The notes under the pieces were generated by a model. The model saw only the letters and a program-made list of their open reading frames with translations. It was not told where the DNA came from and did no database searches. Source: Paenibacillus sp. FSL K6-1096 (lineage in GTDB: Bacteria; Bacillota; Bacilli; Paenibacillales; Paenibacillaceae). Taken from it: a stretch of DNA of 64,000 nucleotides. The stretch lies in NCBI RefSeq assembly GCF_037977055.1, contig NZ_CP150274.1:4712001-4776000 (forward strand), written 5' to 3'. Below, piece after piece: positions 53,207 to 61,967 of the stretch. Position 1 is the first letter of the stretch, and each line of letters opens with the position of its first letter. A program made the position numbers and the translations under genes.

Positions 53207-56200
53207 ATGATGCTGCATCAAGAGCGCCCGGATACGGAATGGACAGCGTCCTGGATTTGGGGCGGTCCGGAGGATTGGCCGCGCAACGAGTGGCGCTGCT
53301 TCCGGCGGGAGGTGGAGCTGGCCGCCTGGCAAGGCGGGAGTGCCGAGCTGTCCATCACGGCGGATGCCCGGTATGTGCTGTATGTAAACGGCGTGTTATG
53401 CGGCCGGGGACCGGCGCGCTCCTGGCCGGAGCAGCTCAGCTATCACGTGCATGAGGTCGGCCATCTGCTGCACAGCGGCAGGAATACCGTGGCCGTGCTC
53501 GTGATCAGCTTCGGAACGGCTACCTTTGCCTATGTTCCGGGCCGGGGCGGCTTGCTGGCCCAGCTTGATACGGTTGAGGCTGCTCCGGACACTGCTGGGG
53601 ATTCGGACAGCGGGGGCGAAGTACGGCGCTTCGTGCTCGGGACGGACGCTTCCTGGCTGACGGCGGCCCACGGCGGCTATGAACGCCGGGCGCCGCGGAT
53701 GTCCTGCCAGCTCGGATTCGCGGAGCGGGTGGACGGACAGCGCTGGCACCCGGACTGGGCCGGCCCGCTTGCCGAGGCGGAGCTTGACGCCGCCTGGGAA
53801 CCGGCACGGGTGACCGCCGGGCCGGGGGAAGGGCCGTGGACGGCGCTTGTGCCGTCCAGCCTCCCCGAACTGACCGAACAGGAGGTCTGGCCGGTACGGG
53901 TGGAATCGCTGAAGAGCGTCAAGCCCGTCTCCTGGACGGCCTTCCTCGATGTGAGGCAGGCGATGGAGCCCGGAGCGGCACTGCATGCCAATCCGGTATC
54001 GTTCGCCGGTTATGCCGCATTTACGATTCGCGCCGCAAGCGGATGTGAAGCCGTGTTTGGCTTCGTTAACGGCTTTGGCCCGCTGCGGGGCTTGAGCGTA
54101 AACGGCCGTTATTACTCCGGCCAAGAGATGGAGGGAGAGCAGCCCGAGCGGTATCAGCGGGTGCTGCTCCGTCAGGGGGACAATTTCGCAGCAATTGAGC
54201 TGGCCGGCTCTGATCATGGAGCGGGATTACATTTCGGCATCGATTGCCCGCAGCCCTTCGAGGTGGTATCACCGCTGACCGGCCGCACGGAGCCGTCGCC
54301 CTTCATTCTGGCCGGTCCGTTTGGCCTGCGCACCCATATCGATCACCTGGCGGACGCCCATCCGCTGCAGGAATACCGCGGGTTTGGAGGCGGCAGGGAA
54401 TGGGATACCGCTGCTTTTCCGGACCTGGGTGTCTACGAAGGCTTCCGTCTCTTGCAGGATGCGTCCGGATTGGATGCTTATACGGATTATATCCGGCCGT
54501 TTGAGGCAGCGCTCACCTCAGACTGCTCCGTGTTCGCCGCTTGCGTCTGGAAGAGTGAAGAGGTTCCCCGGCCCGTACCCGCGCAAATGCACAATGTGTG
54601 CATAGCCAATCCAGTGCCTGCAGTAATAGGCCCGGCCCGGCCCGGCAATCCGCAGCAGGAAGCCAGGCTCCTGACCGATACCGAGCTGATCCTCGACTTC
54701 GGACGGGAATGGTCCGGTTACCTGACCTTTGAAGTAGAGGCGCAGGCCGGTGCCATCATCGATTGTTACGGCTTCGAGTATTACAGCAAGGGATGGCGCC
54801 AGGACACTTACGGGCTGGACAATACGCTCCGTTATATTTGCCGGGAGGGGCGGCAGAGCTATACATCGCCCGTGCGGCGCGGGCTCCGCTACGTGATGAT
54901 AACAGTGCGCGGGGCGGACCGGCCGGTGAAGCTCTACAGCTGCCGGATTCTCCAGAGCAACTACCCGGCGGCGGACATCGGCCGTTTCCACTGCTCCGAC
55001 GCCCTGTTAAACGATATATGGGAAATCAGCCGCCATACCACCCGGGTATGCATGGAGGATACCTTCGTGGATTGTCCCGCCTATGAGCAGGTGTTCTGGG
55101 TCGGAGACAGCCGGAATGCGGCGCTGGTGAACTATTACCTCTTCGGTGCAGCCGATCTGGTCAAAAGATGCCTTGAGCTCGTTCCCGGCTCTGCGCGGCA
55201 GACCGGCGGGCTGTATGCCGACCAGGTTCCGGGCGGCTGGAGCAGCGTAATTCCGAACTGGACCTTCTTCTGGGTCACGGCCTGTCTGGAATATGCCCGG
55301 CATACCGGGGACACCCGGTTCGCCGCCGGGATGTGGCCTAAGGTCAGATTGACGCTGGACCGCTACCTGGAGCATATCGACAGCAGAGGTCTTCTCCATA
55401 TAAAAGCCTGGAATCTGCTGGACTGGGCGCCGATCGAGCAGCCGAATGACGGCATTGTCACCCATCAGAATGCAGTGCTTGTCCGCACGCTGCAGGATGC
55501 GGCAGAGCTTGCCGCAATGGGCGGCGCAGCCGGGGAGAGCGGGCGTTACCGGCAGGCCGCCACAGCTCTGAAGGAGGCGGTCAACCGCCACCTGTGGTCG
55601 GAGGAACGGCAGGCTTATGTCGACTGCATATATCCTGACGGAACGGCGTCCGTGTCGTACAGCATGCAGACCCAGGTAATGGCGCTGCTCTGCGGGGCGG
55701 CGGAGGGTGAGCGGAAGGAACGGCTTGTCCGGTATTTGGCCGGTCCGCCTGGTGATTTTGTCGGAATCGGGAGTCCGTTTATGGCCTTTTTCTACTACGA
55801 GACGCTGGCTCAGGCCGGCAATGTGCAGCTGATGCTGGACGATATGCGCACGGTTTACGGGCAGATGATCGAGCATGAGGCGACGGCCTGCTGGGAAATG
55901 TACCCGAATTTCAAGGAGAACCGGGCGAATCCGCAGCTGCTCACCCGCAGCCACTGCCATGCCTGGTCGGCGGCTCCGGGTTATTTCCTCGGAGCATGGG
56001 TACTGGGCATCCGCCCGGCAGCGCCGGGCTGGAGCCGGGTGCTGATCTCGCCTCAGCCGGGCGATCTGCGCTGGGCCAAGGGTGCGGTTCCGCTGCCCGG
56101 AGGCGGCCGGATCGATGTGGAGTGGAGCATCGCGGAGGAGGACGGAGCCCCCGTCTTCCGGCTGGAGGTGACCGCTCCGCATGACATTGCGCTCGACATT

Positions 56201-56248
56201 CAGCCCCCGGACGGCTTCAAGCCGCAGGTCTCGGTAACCGTGCTGTAG
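53207..56248 (+). CDS. GH78 alpha-L-rhamnosidase
   Basis: 1013 residues, no signal peptide. N-terminal sandwich domains (ASWIWGGPEDWPRNEWRCFRR; ADARYVLYVNGVLCGRGPAR), then the helical barrel with TFVDCPAYEQVFWVGDSRNAAL, where Asp622 and Glu627 match the conserved acidic cluster of the family, and a C-terminal sandwich. It removes terminal alpha-L-rhamnose. ATG 9 bases after AAGGAG. First of three consecutive glycosidases with short gaps. Confidence 0.87.
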   Translation: MMLHQERPDTEWTASWIWGGPEDWPRNEWRCFRREVELAAWQGGSAELSITADARYVLYVNGVLCGRGPARSWPEQLSYHVHEVGHLLHSGRNTVAVLVISFGTATFAYVPGRGGLLAQLDTVEAAPDTAGDSDSGGEVRRFVLGTDASWLTAAHGGYERRAPRMSCQLGFAERVDGQRWHPDWAGPLAEAELDAAWEPARVTAGPGEGPWTALVPSSLPELTEQEVWPVRVESLKSVKPVSWTAFLDVRQAMEPGAALHANPVSFAGYAAFTIRAASGCEAVFGFVNGFGPLRGLSVNGRYYSGQEMEGEQPERYQRVLLRQGDNFAAIELAGSDHGAGLHFGIDCPQPFEVVSPLTGRTEPSPFILAGPFGLRTHIDHLADAHPLQEYRGFGGGREWDTAAFPDLGVYEGFRLLQDASGLDAYTDYIRPFEAALTSDCSVFAACVWKSEEVPRPVPAQMHNVCIANPVPAVIGPARPGNPQQEARLLTDTELILDFGREWSGYLTFEVEAQAGAIIDCYGFEYYSKGWRQDTYGLDNTLRYICREGRQSYTSPVRRGLRYVMITVRGADRPVKLYSCRILQSNYPAADIGRFHCSDALLNDIWEISRHTTRVCMEDTFVDCPAYEQVFWVGDSRNAALVNYYLFGAADLVKRCLELVPGSARQTGGLYADQVPGGWSSVIPNWTFFWVTACLEYARHTGDTRFAAGMWPKVRLTLDRYLEHIDSRGLLHIKAWNLLDWAPIEQPNDGIVTHQNAVLVRTLQDAAELAAMGGAAGESGRYRQAATALKEAVNRHLWSEERQAYVDCIYPDGTASVSYSMQTQVMALLCGAAEGERKERLVRYLAGPPGDFVGIGSPFMAFFYYETLAQAGNVQLMLDDMRTVYGQMIEHEATACWEMYPNFKENRANPQLLTRSHCHAWSAAPGYFLGAWVLGIRPAAPGWSRVLISPQPGDLRWAKGAVPLPGGGRIDVEWSIAEEDGAPVFRLEVTAPHDIALDIQPPDGFKPQVSVTVL

Positions 56249-56322
56249 ACCGGCTTGTATCCCGAAGCAGCATCCGGTACGGTTCAATCAAGTCATAACG
56301 TTACGAAAAGAGGTTGCCGATT

Positions 56323-59226
56323 ATGGCCGACATTTCCTGCTACCGCCCTATAGCTGGCGTTCGATATCTCGATGAAATTCAAGATGAAGCGTATGCCCGG
56401 TCTTCTCTGCATGGCGATTCGCTGATTGAAGCGGAGAGCCGGGTCCCTGTAAGATCAGCTGCCGCGCGCCTGGCGGAGGGATCTCAGGCTGGAGAAGCCT
56501 CTTCAGCCGGGACGCTCCCGCTTTCCGGGACCTGGCGGATGAGAGACGGCGCTCCCGGCGATCCGGGTGATCCGCCGCCCAATACCGGCTGGTTCGGCCG
56601 CAAGGCCACAGCCGCTGAAGGGATGGAGGAAGGCTGGTATAAGCCCGGCTGCGACCGCAGCGGCTGGCATGAGGTCCATGTGCCGGGAACGGTGCAGAAA
56701 GCGCTGCTTGAGCTGGGGCTGATGAAGGACCCCTTCTGGAACTCTAATATGCTCGACGAACTGGAGGAGCACGGGCAGCCGCCGGAAACGCCGGTCTGGT
56801 TCCGCCGCACGCGCGCCGAGACAAGGGACTGGTGGTTCGCGAGGTCGTTTGAGCTGCCGGGGGAATGGCGGGGCCGCCGTCTGACGCTTTCGTTCGAGGG
56901 CATCGACTATTCCGCCACCGTGTTCGTCAACGGAGTATCCCTTGGCCATCACAAGGGGATGTTCGGCGGGCCTGAGCTTGATATTACCGGGCTGGCCTTG
57001 TTCGGCGCTCCGAACGAGGTGGTGGTCCGTGTCGATCAGGCTCCGCAGTCCTGGAACGGCCTGCTGAAGGGCAGTCCCGGCTTCGGCTGGCATTACGGAC
57101 ATCTGATCTCTATGGGTATCTGGAGGGATGTGCTCGTGCGGGCCGAAGCGGAGCTGAAGGTAACCGATCCGTACGTGGCTACAGTCTCCATCAGCCCGGA
57201 TGAGGCGGTGCTGGCCGTGGAGTATTCGGTGATCAGCAGTCAAGCGGAGCCGGTTCCGGTTACCGTGGAAGGCATCATTCGCAGACAAGACGGCCCGTCT
57301 GTAAACGGATTAACTGGTGAACACCGCTTCACTAATGAAGTTACGGTCTCATATGGCGTAAACCGTCTCCGGACGGAGGTCCGCATCAGCAGCCCGTCTC
57401 TTTGGTGGCCGTCCGGTTACGGCGAACAGGCGTTATACCGGTTGGAGCTGAGCCCGGCTGCGGATGAGGCGGGCACCGTATCGGCGGCTTCCACTGTCTT
57501 TGGCATCCGGACGCTCGAAATGCTTCCGGCCGCCGCAAGTCAGCCTGAAGAGCACTACCGCTGGCAGTTCGTGATTAACGGGGTGCCGATGTTTATCAAG
57601 GGGGCGAACTGGTGCTGGCCGGACCCGCTGCTGGAGCAGAGTGAGGAGCTGTATGAACGGCTGCTGGAGCTGGCGCGCCGGGGACATGTCGGAATGCTGC
57701 GGGCCTGGGGCGGCGGGCTAGTCGAAGGCGAAATGTTCTACCGGCTGTGCGATGAGAAAGGCATTATGGTCTATCAGGAATTCCCGCTCTGCTGGGGTCC
57801 CCCGGATTCGCCGCATACCGACCTCGGCGTCATCGACCGTCAGGTGACCGGCGCGGTGAAGCGGCTGCGCAATCATCCCTCGCTCGTCATGTGGGGCGGC
57901 GGCAACGAGAACGGCCGTCACGGCGGCGCGGATGAAGGACTGTTCCTGACGGGCAGGCGCTGCCGCGGCTTCGATCCGTCCCGGCCGTTCCACCGGACCG
58001 ATCCCTGGGGCGGGAGTATGCATAACTGGAATGTGTATCACGGCGGGGAACCGCTGGATGAGTCAACGCTGGCGATGCCGTCCGTATTCTACGGGGAATT
58101 CGGCATTCCCAGCATGCCCGGCAGGTCCAGCTGCCTGCGTTTCGTCCCAGAGGAAGAGCTGGCCTCGTTTCCGCCTACGGAGGACAGCCGGGGCTGGAAG
58201 GCCCATTTTCACCAGTTCGGGCTAAAAGATATCATCAAAGTGATGCGCTATGGCGCGTACGGGCCGATCAGGAGCTGGGACGATTATATCCGGTATTCCC
58301 AGACGGCGCAGGGAGATTCCATCCGCTTTACGGCGGATATGCAGCGGGCGCAGACCGGCGGAGCTTGCACCGGTTTCTGGTATTACAAATTCACCGATCT
58401 GTTTCCGGGTCATTCCTGGGGGATTGTCGATTTCTACGGTTCGCCCAAGCTGTCCTATTACCGGGCCAAGCAGTCCTGCCGGCCGGAGAACGTCTCATTG
58501 ACCTTGGCCAAAACGGACGGCTGGCAGGCAGGAGAGCGGTTTGAAGCCGGGCTGTATGCGGTCAGCGATACGCCGGCCGGGTTAACCGGAGCCTCCGTCA
58601 CGGTCACCTTGTATAACAGCGGGTTAACCAAAATGGGCATTTACCGTTATGAGGGCCTGAGGCTGGAGCCGGGAACCGCCCTGCACATTGACAGACTCTC
58701 CATGGAGCTGCCGTCCGAAGAACTCATCCGTCCCTTTATTGCAGCGGTTACGCTCCATGCAGAGAACGGCAGCCTGCTGTCGGATCAATGGTATTTCTTC
58801 AACGCCCAGTCCAAGCCGGAAGAGCTGCTTGCGTTTGAACGCAGCCATCTTCAGGACTGCAACGAATACTCAGGTACAGAGGCGCAGCGTGCCTTTGAAC
58901 TGTATGCCCATCTGCCGTCCGCGCCGCTGCTGGCTTTACCGCCCGCTGTACTGGAAGGGAAAGCCGAGCGGACAGCGGATGGAGGAGCTTTTATCATACG
59001 CAACACCGGCACTGTTCCGGCGGTCAGAGTGACAATCAGCGGTTTCCCGGAAGACTGGAGCTGTTTCCTTGAAGATAACGATTTCGGTCTGCAGCCGGGA
59101 GAAGAGCGGCGGGTTCCATATACAGCCGGACCGGATATTTCTCTGGACGGCGTAACGCTAAGTGCCTGGAACGCTGCGGCGGTCCGGTTCGCTCAAGCAG
59201 AAGGCGCAGTGCGGAATGAACAATAG
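56323..59226 (+). CDS. GH2-family glycosidase, beta-mannosidase-like
   Basis: 967 residues, no signal peptide. Sugar-binding jelly roll (about 180-270: WFARSFELPGEWRGRRLTLS), Ig-like domain, then the barrel with acid/base Glu529 in MWGGGNENG and nucleophile Glu592 in FYGEFGIPS; NEN and the WCWPDPLLEQ and GMLRAWGGG segments are nearest to the beta-mannosidase branch of GH2. Residues 1-120 are a less usual extension. AAGAGG precedes the ATG. Substrate could be a beta-mannoside, or another sugar such as an arabinopyranoside, since GH2 is varied. Confidence 0.87.
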   Translation: MADISCYRPIAGVRYLDEIQDEAYARSSLHGDSLIEAESRVPVRSAAARLAEGSQAGEASSAGTLPLSGTWRMRDGAPGDPGDPPPNTGWFGRKATAAEGMEEGWYKPGCDRSGWHEVHVPGTVQKALLELGLMKDPFWNSNMLDELEEHGQPPETPVWFRRTRAETRDWWFARSFELPGEWRGRRLTLSFEGIDYSATVFVNGVSLGHHKGMFGGPELDITGLALFGAPNEVVVRVDQAPQSWNGLLKGSPGFGWHYGHLISMGIWRDVLVRAEAELKVTDPYVATVSISPDEAVLAVEYSVISSQAEPVPVTVEGIIRRQDGPSVNGLTGEHRFTNEVTVSYGVNRLRTEVRISSPSLWWPSGYGEQALYRLELSPAADEAGTVSAASTVFGIRTLEMLPAAASQPEEHYRWQFVINGVPMFIKGANWCWPDPLLEQSEELYERLLELARRGHVGMLRAWGGGLVEGEMFYRLCDEKGIMVYQEFPLCWGPPDSPHTDLGVIDRQVTGAVKRLRNHPSLVMWGGGNENGRHGGADEGLFLTGRRCRGFDPSRPFHRTDPWGGSMHNWNVYHGGEPLDESTLAMPSVFYGEFGIPSMPGRSSCLRFVPEEELASFPPTEDSRGWKAHFHQFGLKDIIKVMRYGAYGPIRSWDDYIRYSQTAQGDSIRFTADMQRAQTGGACTGFWYYKFTDLFPGHSWGIVDFYGSPKLSYYRAKQSCRPENVSLTLAKTDGWQAGERFEAGLYAVSDTPAGLTGASVTVTLYNSGLTKMGIYRYEGLRLEPGTALHIDRLSMELPSEELIRPFIAAVTLHAENGSLLSDQWYFFNAQSKPEELLAFERSHLQDCNEYSGTEAQRAFELYAHLPSAPLLALPPAVLEGKAERTADGGAFIIRNTGTVPAVRVTISGFPEDWSCFLEDNDFGLQPGEERRVPYTAGPDISLDGVTLSAWNAAAVRFAQAEGAVRNEQ

Positions 59227-59239
59227 AGGAGGAGCGAAG

Positions 59240-61954
59240 ATGGACAGCCGCAACGGCAGCACCATAACAAACGCCTGGCAAGCCAGCTGGATTACAAGGC
59301 CGATAGAAAATCATTATGCATGGGACGGGTACAGCGTCAGCGTACTTATTCAACTGGAACGGGGCCGCGCCGCCCTGCTGTTCGGCTATCAATCGGAGGA
59401 GCGCCATTATACCTGCGTACTTGATGCGGGAACCGGTACTGTAAGCTTGTTCACTGTAGAAGACGGACGGGAGCAAGCACTGGGAACGGCGGAAGCGCCC
59501 GGACTGATCCGGCCGGAGCAGGCAGATTCAGGCAGCAATTCAGAGGTTCTGTTTGAATTGCTGCAACGAGAAGAAACGGTTATTGTCCGTATAAACGGAC
59601 AGCAGACGATGGCGGTCCCGTCTGCTCCGTTTGCAGGAACGGTGGGCTTCCGGACGGAAGCGGGAAGCAGTGCCGTATTCCGTGAGCTGCGCGTATTCGA
59701 TTCCATAGGCCGAGCTCTATATGTGAACCGCTTCTATGACCCGGATACGATCCATTTCACGGCAGGCGAAATCGACCGCTCCGGTAACGGATTAAGGCTG
59801 GCGGAGAACGTAACCTCGCTCTGCCGCTCGCCGGTTCCCGTAGACAGCCCGCTGTTCCGCCGGGCGTTCGGGCTGTCAGCCGGAATCAGGAAGGCGGTCA
59901 TCCGGGTATACGCGCTCGGCTGGGTTGAGCTGACCGTTAACGGACACAAGCCGGACCGGCGCGTGCTTGCCCCGGCCAACACCCCTTACGGCCGGCGGCT
60001 GCTGTACGATACCTATGAGGTCACCGGACTTCTCCAGTCAGGCGAGAATGTAATCGGTCTGTGGCTCGGCAACGGCTACAATCATAATTACTCCCGCTGG
60101 GGCTGGAAATGGAAGCGTGATAAGGCGGTCATTCTGGAGCTGGCTGCGGAGCTTGAGGACGGCAGCAGCGTCATTGTTGGTACCGATGAGTCGTGGACCT
60201 GTACGGACAGCCCTATTCTGGTGAACGACATATACGACGGGGAGACCTTGGACGGCCGCTTGATTCCCGCGGGCTGGAATCTGGCCGGATATACCGGAGG
60301 TGAATCCTGGCGTGCGGCCAGGCTTGCGGAACCGCCGGAAGGGGAGCTGCTGCCCAATCCGCAGCCGCCGGTGCTTCCCTTTGAACCGCTCGTCCCGGTC
60401 CGCGTGCTTCGTCCAAGAGCAGGTACGCTGGTATACGATTTCGGTCAAAATATAGCGGGATGGGTGAGAATATCCGTCCAGGGTCCATCAGGACATCGTA
60501 TAACAATGAAATATAGTGAGCTTATTGACGAGCGGGGGAATATTGATCCCTGGACCAACCGGAATGCCAGAGCGGCGGATGTCTATATTTTACGCGGCGG
60601 ACAGCTACCGGCTGATTCCGCAGAGCACCAAGCGGAGATGTACGAGCCGCGGTTCACCTATCACGGCTTCCGCTATGTGGAGATCACCGGCGGAATAGAA
60701 CCGGATTCCATTACTGCTGTTCCAATCCATGCCGACGTTACCGAGGCCGGGACGTTCACCAGCTCCGATCCGCTGCTGAACCGGATTCAGAGCAATATCC
60801 GCTGGTCGTACCTGAACAATCTGGTCAGCATTCCGACAGACTGCTGCCAGCGCGACGAGCGGACGCCCTGCCTGATGGATTCCGCCGTTGTGGAGGAAGC
60901 CGGCATCCATAATTTTGATATGCAGGCGTATTACCGGAAATGGCTGGGCGATATTAAGGACAGCGAATCGAACCCGGACTGGAGCGGAGACAAGGTGTCT
61001 TTGCCCTGGCATCTGTATTGGTATTACGGAGACGTTGGCGTATTGGAGGACAGTTATCCGGCGATGAAGTCGTATGTCGAGCATCTGGCCGCCAAATGGC
61101 CGGAGGGACTGGTGGAGGAGGGCTTTGGAGACTGGTGCCCGCCTAATGAGGACGGTTGGGAAGCTTATTTCCATGAAGTCGGGCTGGTGAATACCGCCTT
61201 ATATTACAGGCTGGCCGTTATCGTGTCGGAAACCGCCGGAGTGCTCGGACTGGAGGAAGACCGGTCCCGTTACGAAGCGCTCGGACAATCGGTGGCTGAA
61301 GCGTTTCATGCCCGGTTTCACCAAGGAGCGGGCGTGTACGGCAGCGGGTCGCAAACTGCGCAAATCATGCCGCTCGCCTATGGTCTGGTTCCCGCAGGTC
61401 TTGTGGACGCAGCGGCGCGCAGACTGGCGGAGGCCATTGCGGAGCAAGGCGGCCGGCTGGGGACGGGCATCTACGGAACGCGTTACCTGATGGATGTTCT
61501 GGCTGATCACGGGTATATCGATCTGGCGCTCACCATCCTGCGCGGTACGGAATATCCCGGGTTCGGCTATCAGATCGCTCAGGGTGCTACAACTCTCTGG
61601 GAGCAGTGGAGTCCCAAAGGCGCCATGCATTCGCATGACCATGCCATGTTCGGCGGGATTGGCGCGTCCTTCTATACCCGGCTGGCCGGCATCCGTCCGC
61701 TGGCTCCGGGCTACGAACGGATTCTGATTCATCCGCATATTCCGGAGGGTCTGGACTCGGCGGCGGCCGAAATCCGCTCGGTCCGGGGGCTGATCCGGTC
61801 GGAATGGTCGCGGACGGCCGGGGAGCTTGTGCTGACAGTCGTTATACCGCCTGACACGACAGCCGTTATTATGCTCCCGTCTGACAGGCAGCAAACAGGG
61901 GCACGGGTGCGCCATGAAGCCGGCCCGGGCCGGCACCAATTTACGGCATACTAA
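59240..61954 (+). CDS. GH78-family glycosidase, divergent catalytic region
   Basis: 904 residues, no signal peptide. An N-terminal concanavalin-like domain (about 1-155), then rhamnosidase-type sandwich domains (AVIRVYALGWVELTVNGHKP; GLWLGNGYNHNYSRWGW), the barrel from about 500 and a C-terminal sandwich. The usual motif with Pro and a following GWTGD is here TDCCQRDERTPCLMDSAVVE (starting at Thr533): the acidic Asp539-Glu540 pair is kept but Pro is Cys and GWTGD is absent. GH78 is the best guess, with perhaps a different rhamnose-like sugar. AGGAGG before the ATG; 13 bases from the GH2 gene. Confidence 0.8.
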   Translation: MDSRNGSTITNAWQASWITRPIENHYAWDGYSVSVLIQLERGRAALLFGYQSEERHYTCVLDAGTGTVSLFTVEDGREQALGTAEAPGLIRPEQADSGSNSEVLFELLQREETVIVRINGQQTMAVPSAPFAGTVGFRTEAGSSAVFRELRVFDSIGRALYVNRFYDPDTIHFTAGEIDRSGNGLRLAENVTSLCRSPVPVDSPLFRRAFGLSAGIRKAVIRVYALGWVELTVNGHKPDRRVLAPANTPYGRRLLYDTYEVTGLLQSGENVIGLWLGNGYNHNYSRWGWKWKRDKAVILELAAELEDGSSVIVGTDESWTCTDSPILVNDIYDGETLDGRLIPAGWNLAGYTGGESWRAARLAEPPEGELLPNPQPPVLPFEPLVPVRVLRPRAGTLVYDFGQNIAGWVRISVQGPSGHRITMKYSELIDERGNIDPWTNRNARAADVYILRGGQLPADSAEHQAEMYEPRFTYHGFRYVEITGGIEPDSITAVPIHADVTEAGTFTSSDPLLNRIQSNIRWSYLNNLVSIPTDCCQRDERTPCLMDSAVVEEAGIHNFDMQAYYRKWLGDIKDSESNPDWSGDKVSLPWHLYWYYGDVGVLEDSYPAMKSYVEHLAAKWPEGLVEEGFGDWCPPNEDGWEAYFHEVGLVNTALYYRLAVIVSETAGVLGLEEDRSRYEALGQSVAEAFHARFHQGAGVYGSGSQTAQIMPLAYGLVPAGLVDAAARRLAEAIAEQGGRLGTGIYGTRYLMDVLADHGYIDLALTILRGTEYPGFGYQIAQGATTLWEQWSPKGAMHSHDHAMFGGIGASFYTRLAGIRPLAPGYERILIHPHIPEGLDSAAAEIRSVRGLIRSEWSRTAGELVLTVVIPPDTTAVIMLPSDRQQTGARVRHEAGPGRHQFTAY

Positions 61955-61967
61955 AAAGGAGGAGCTT

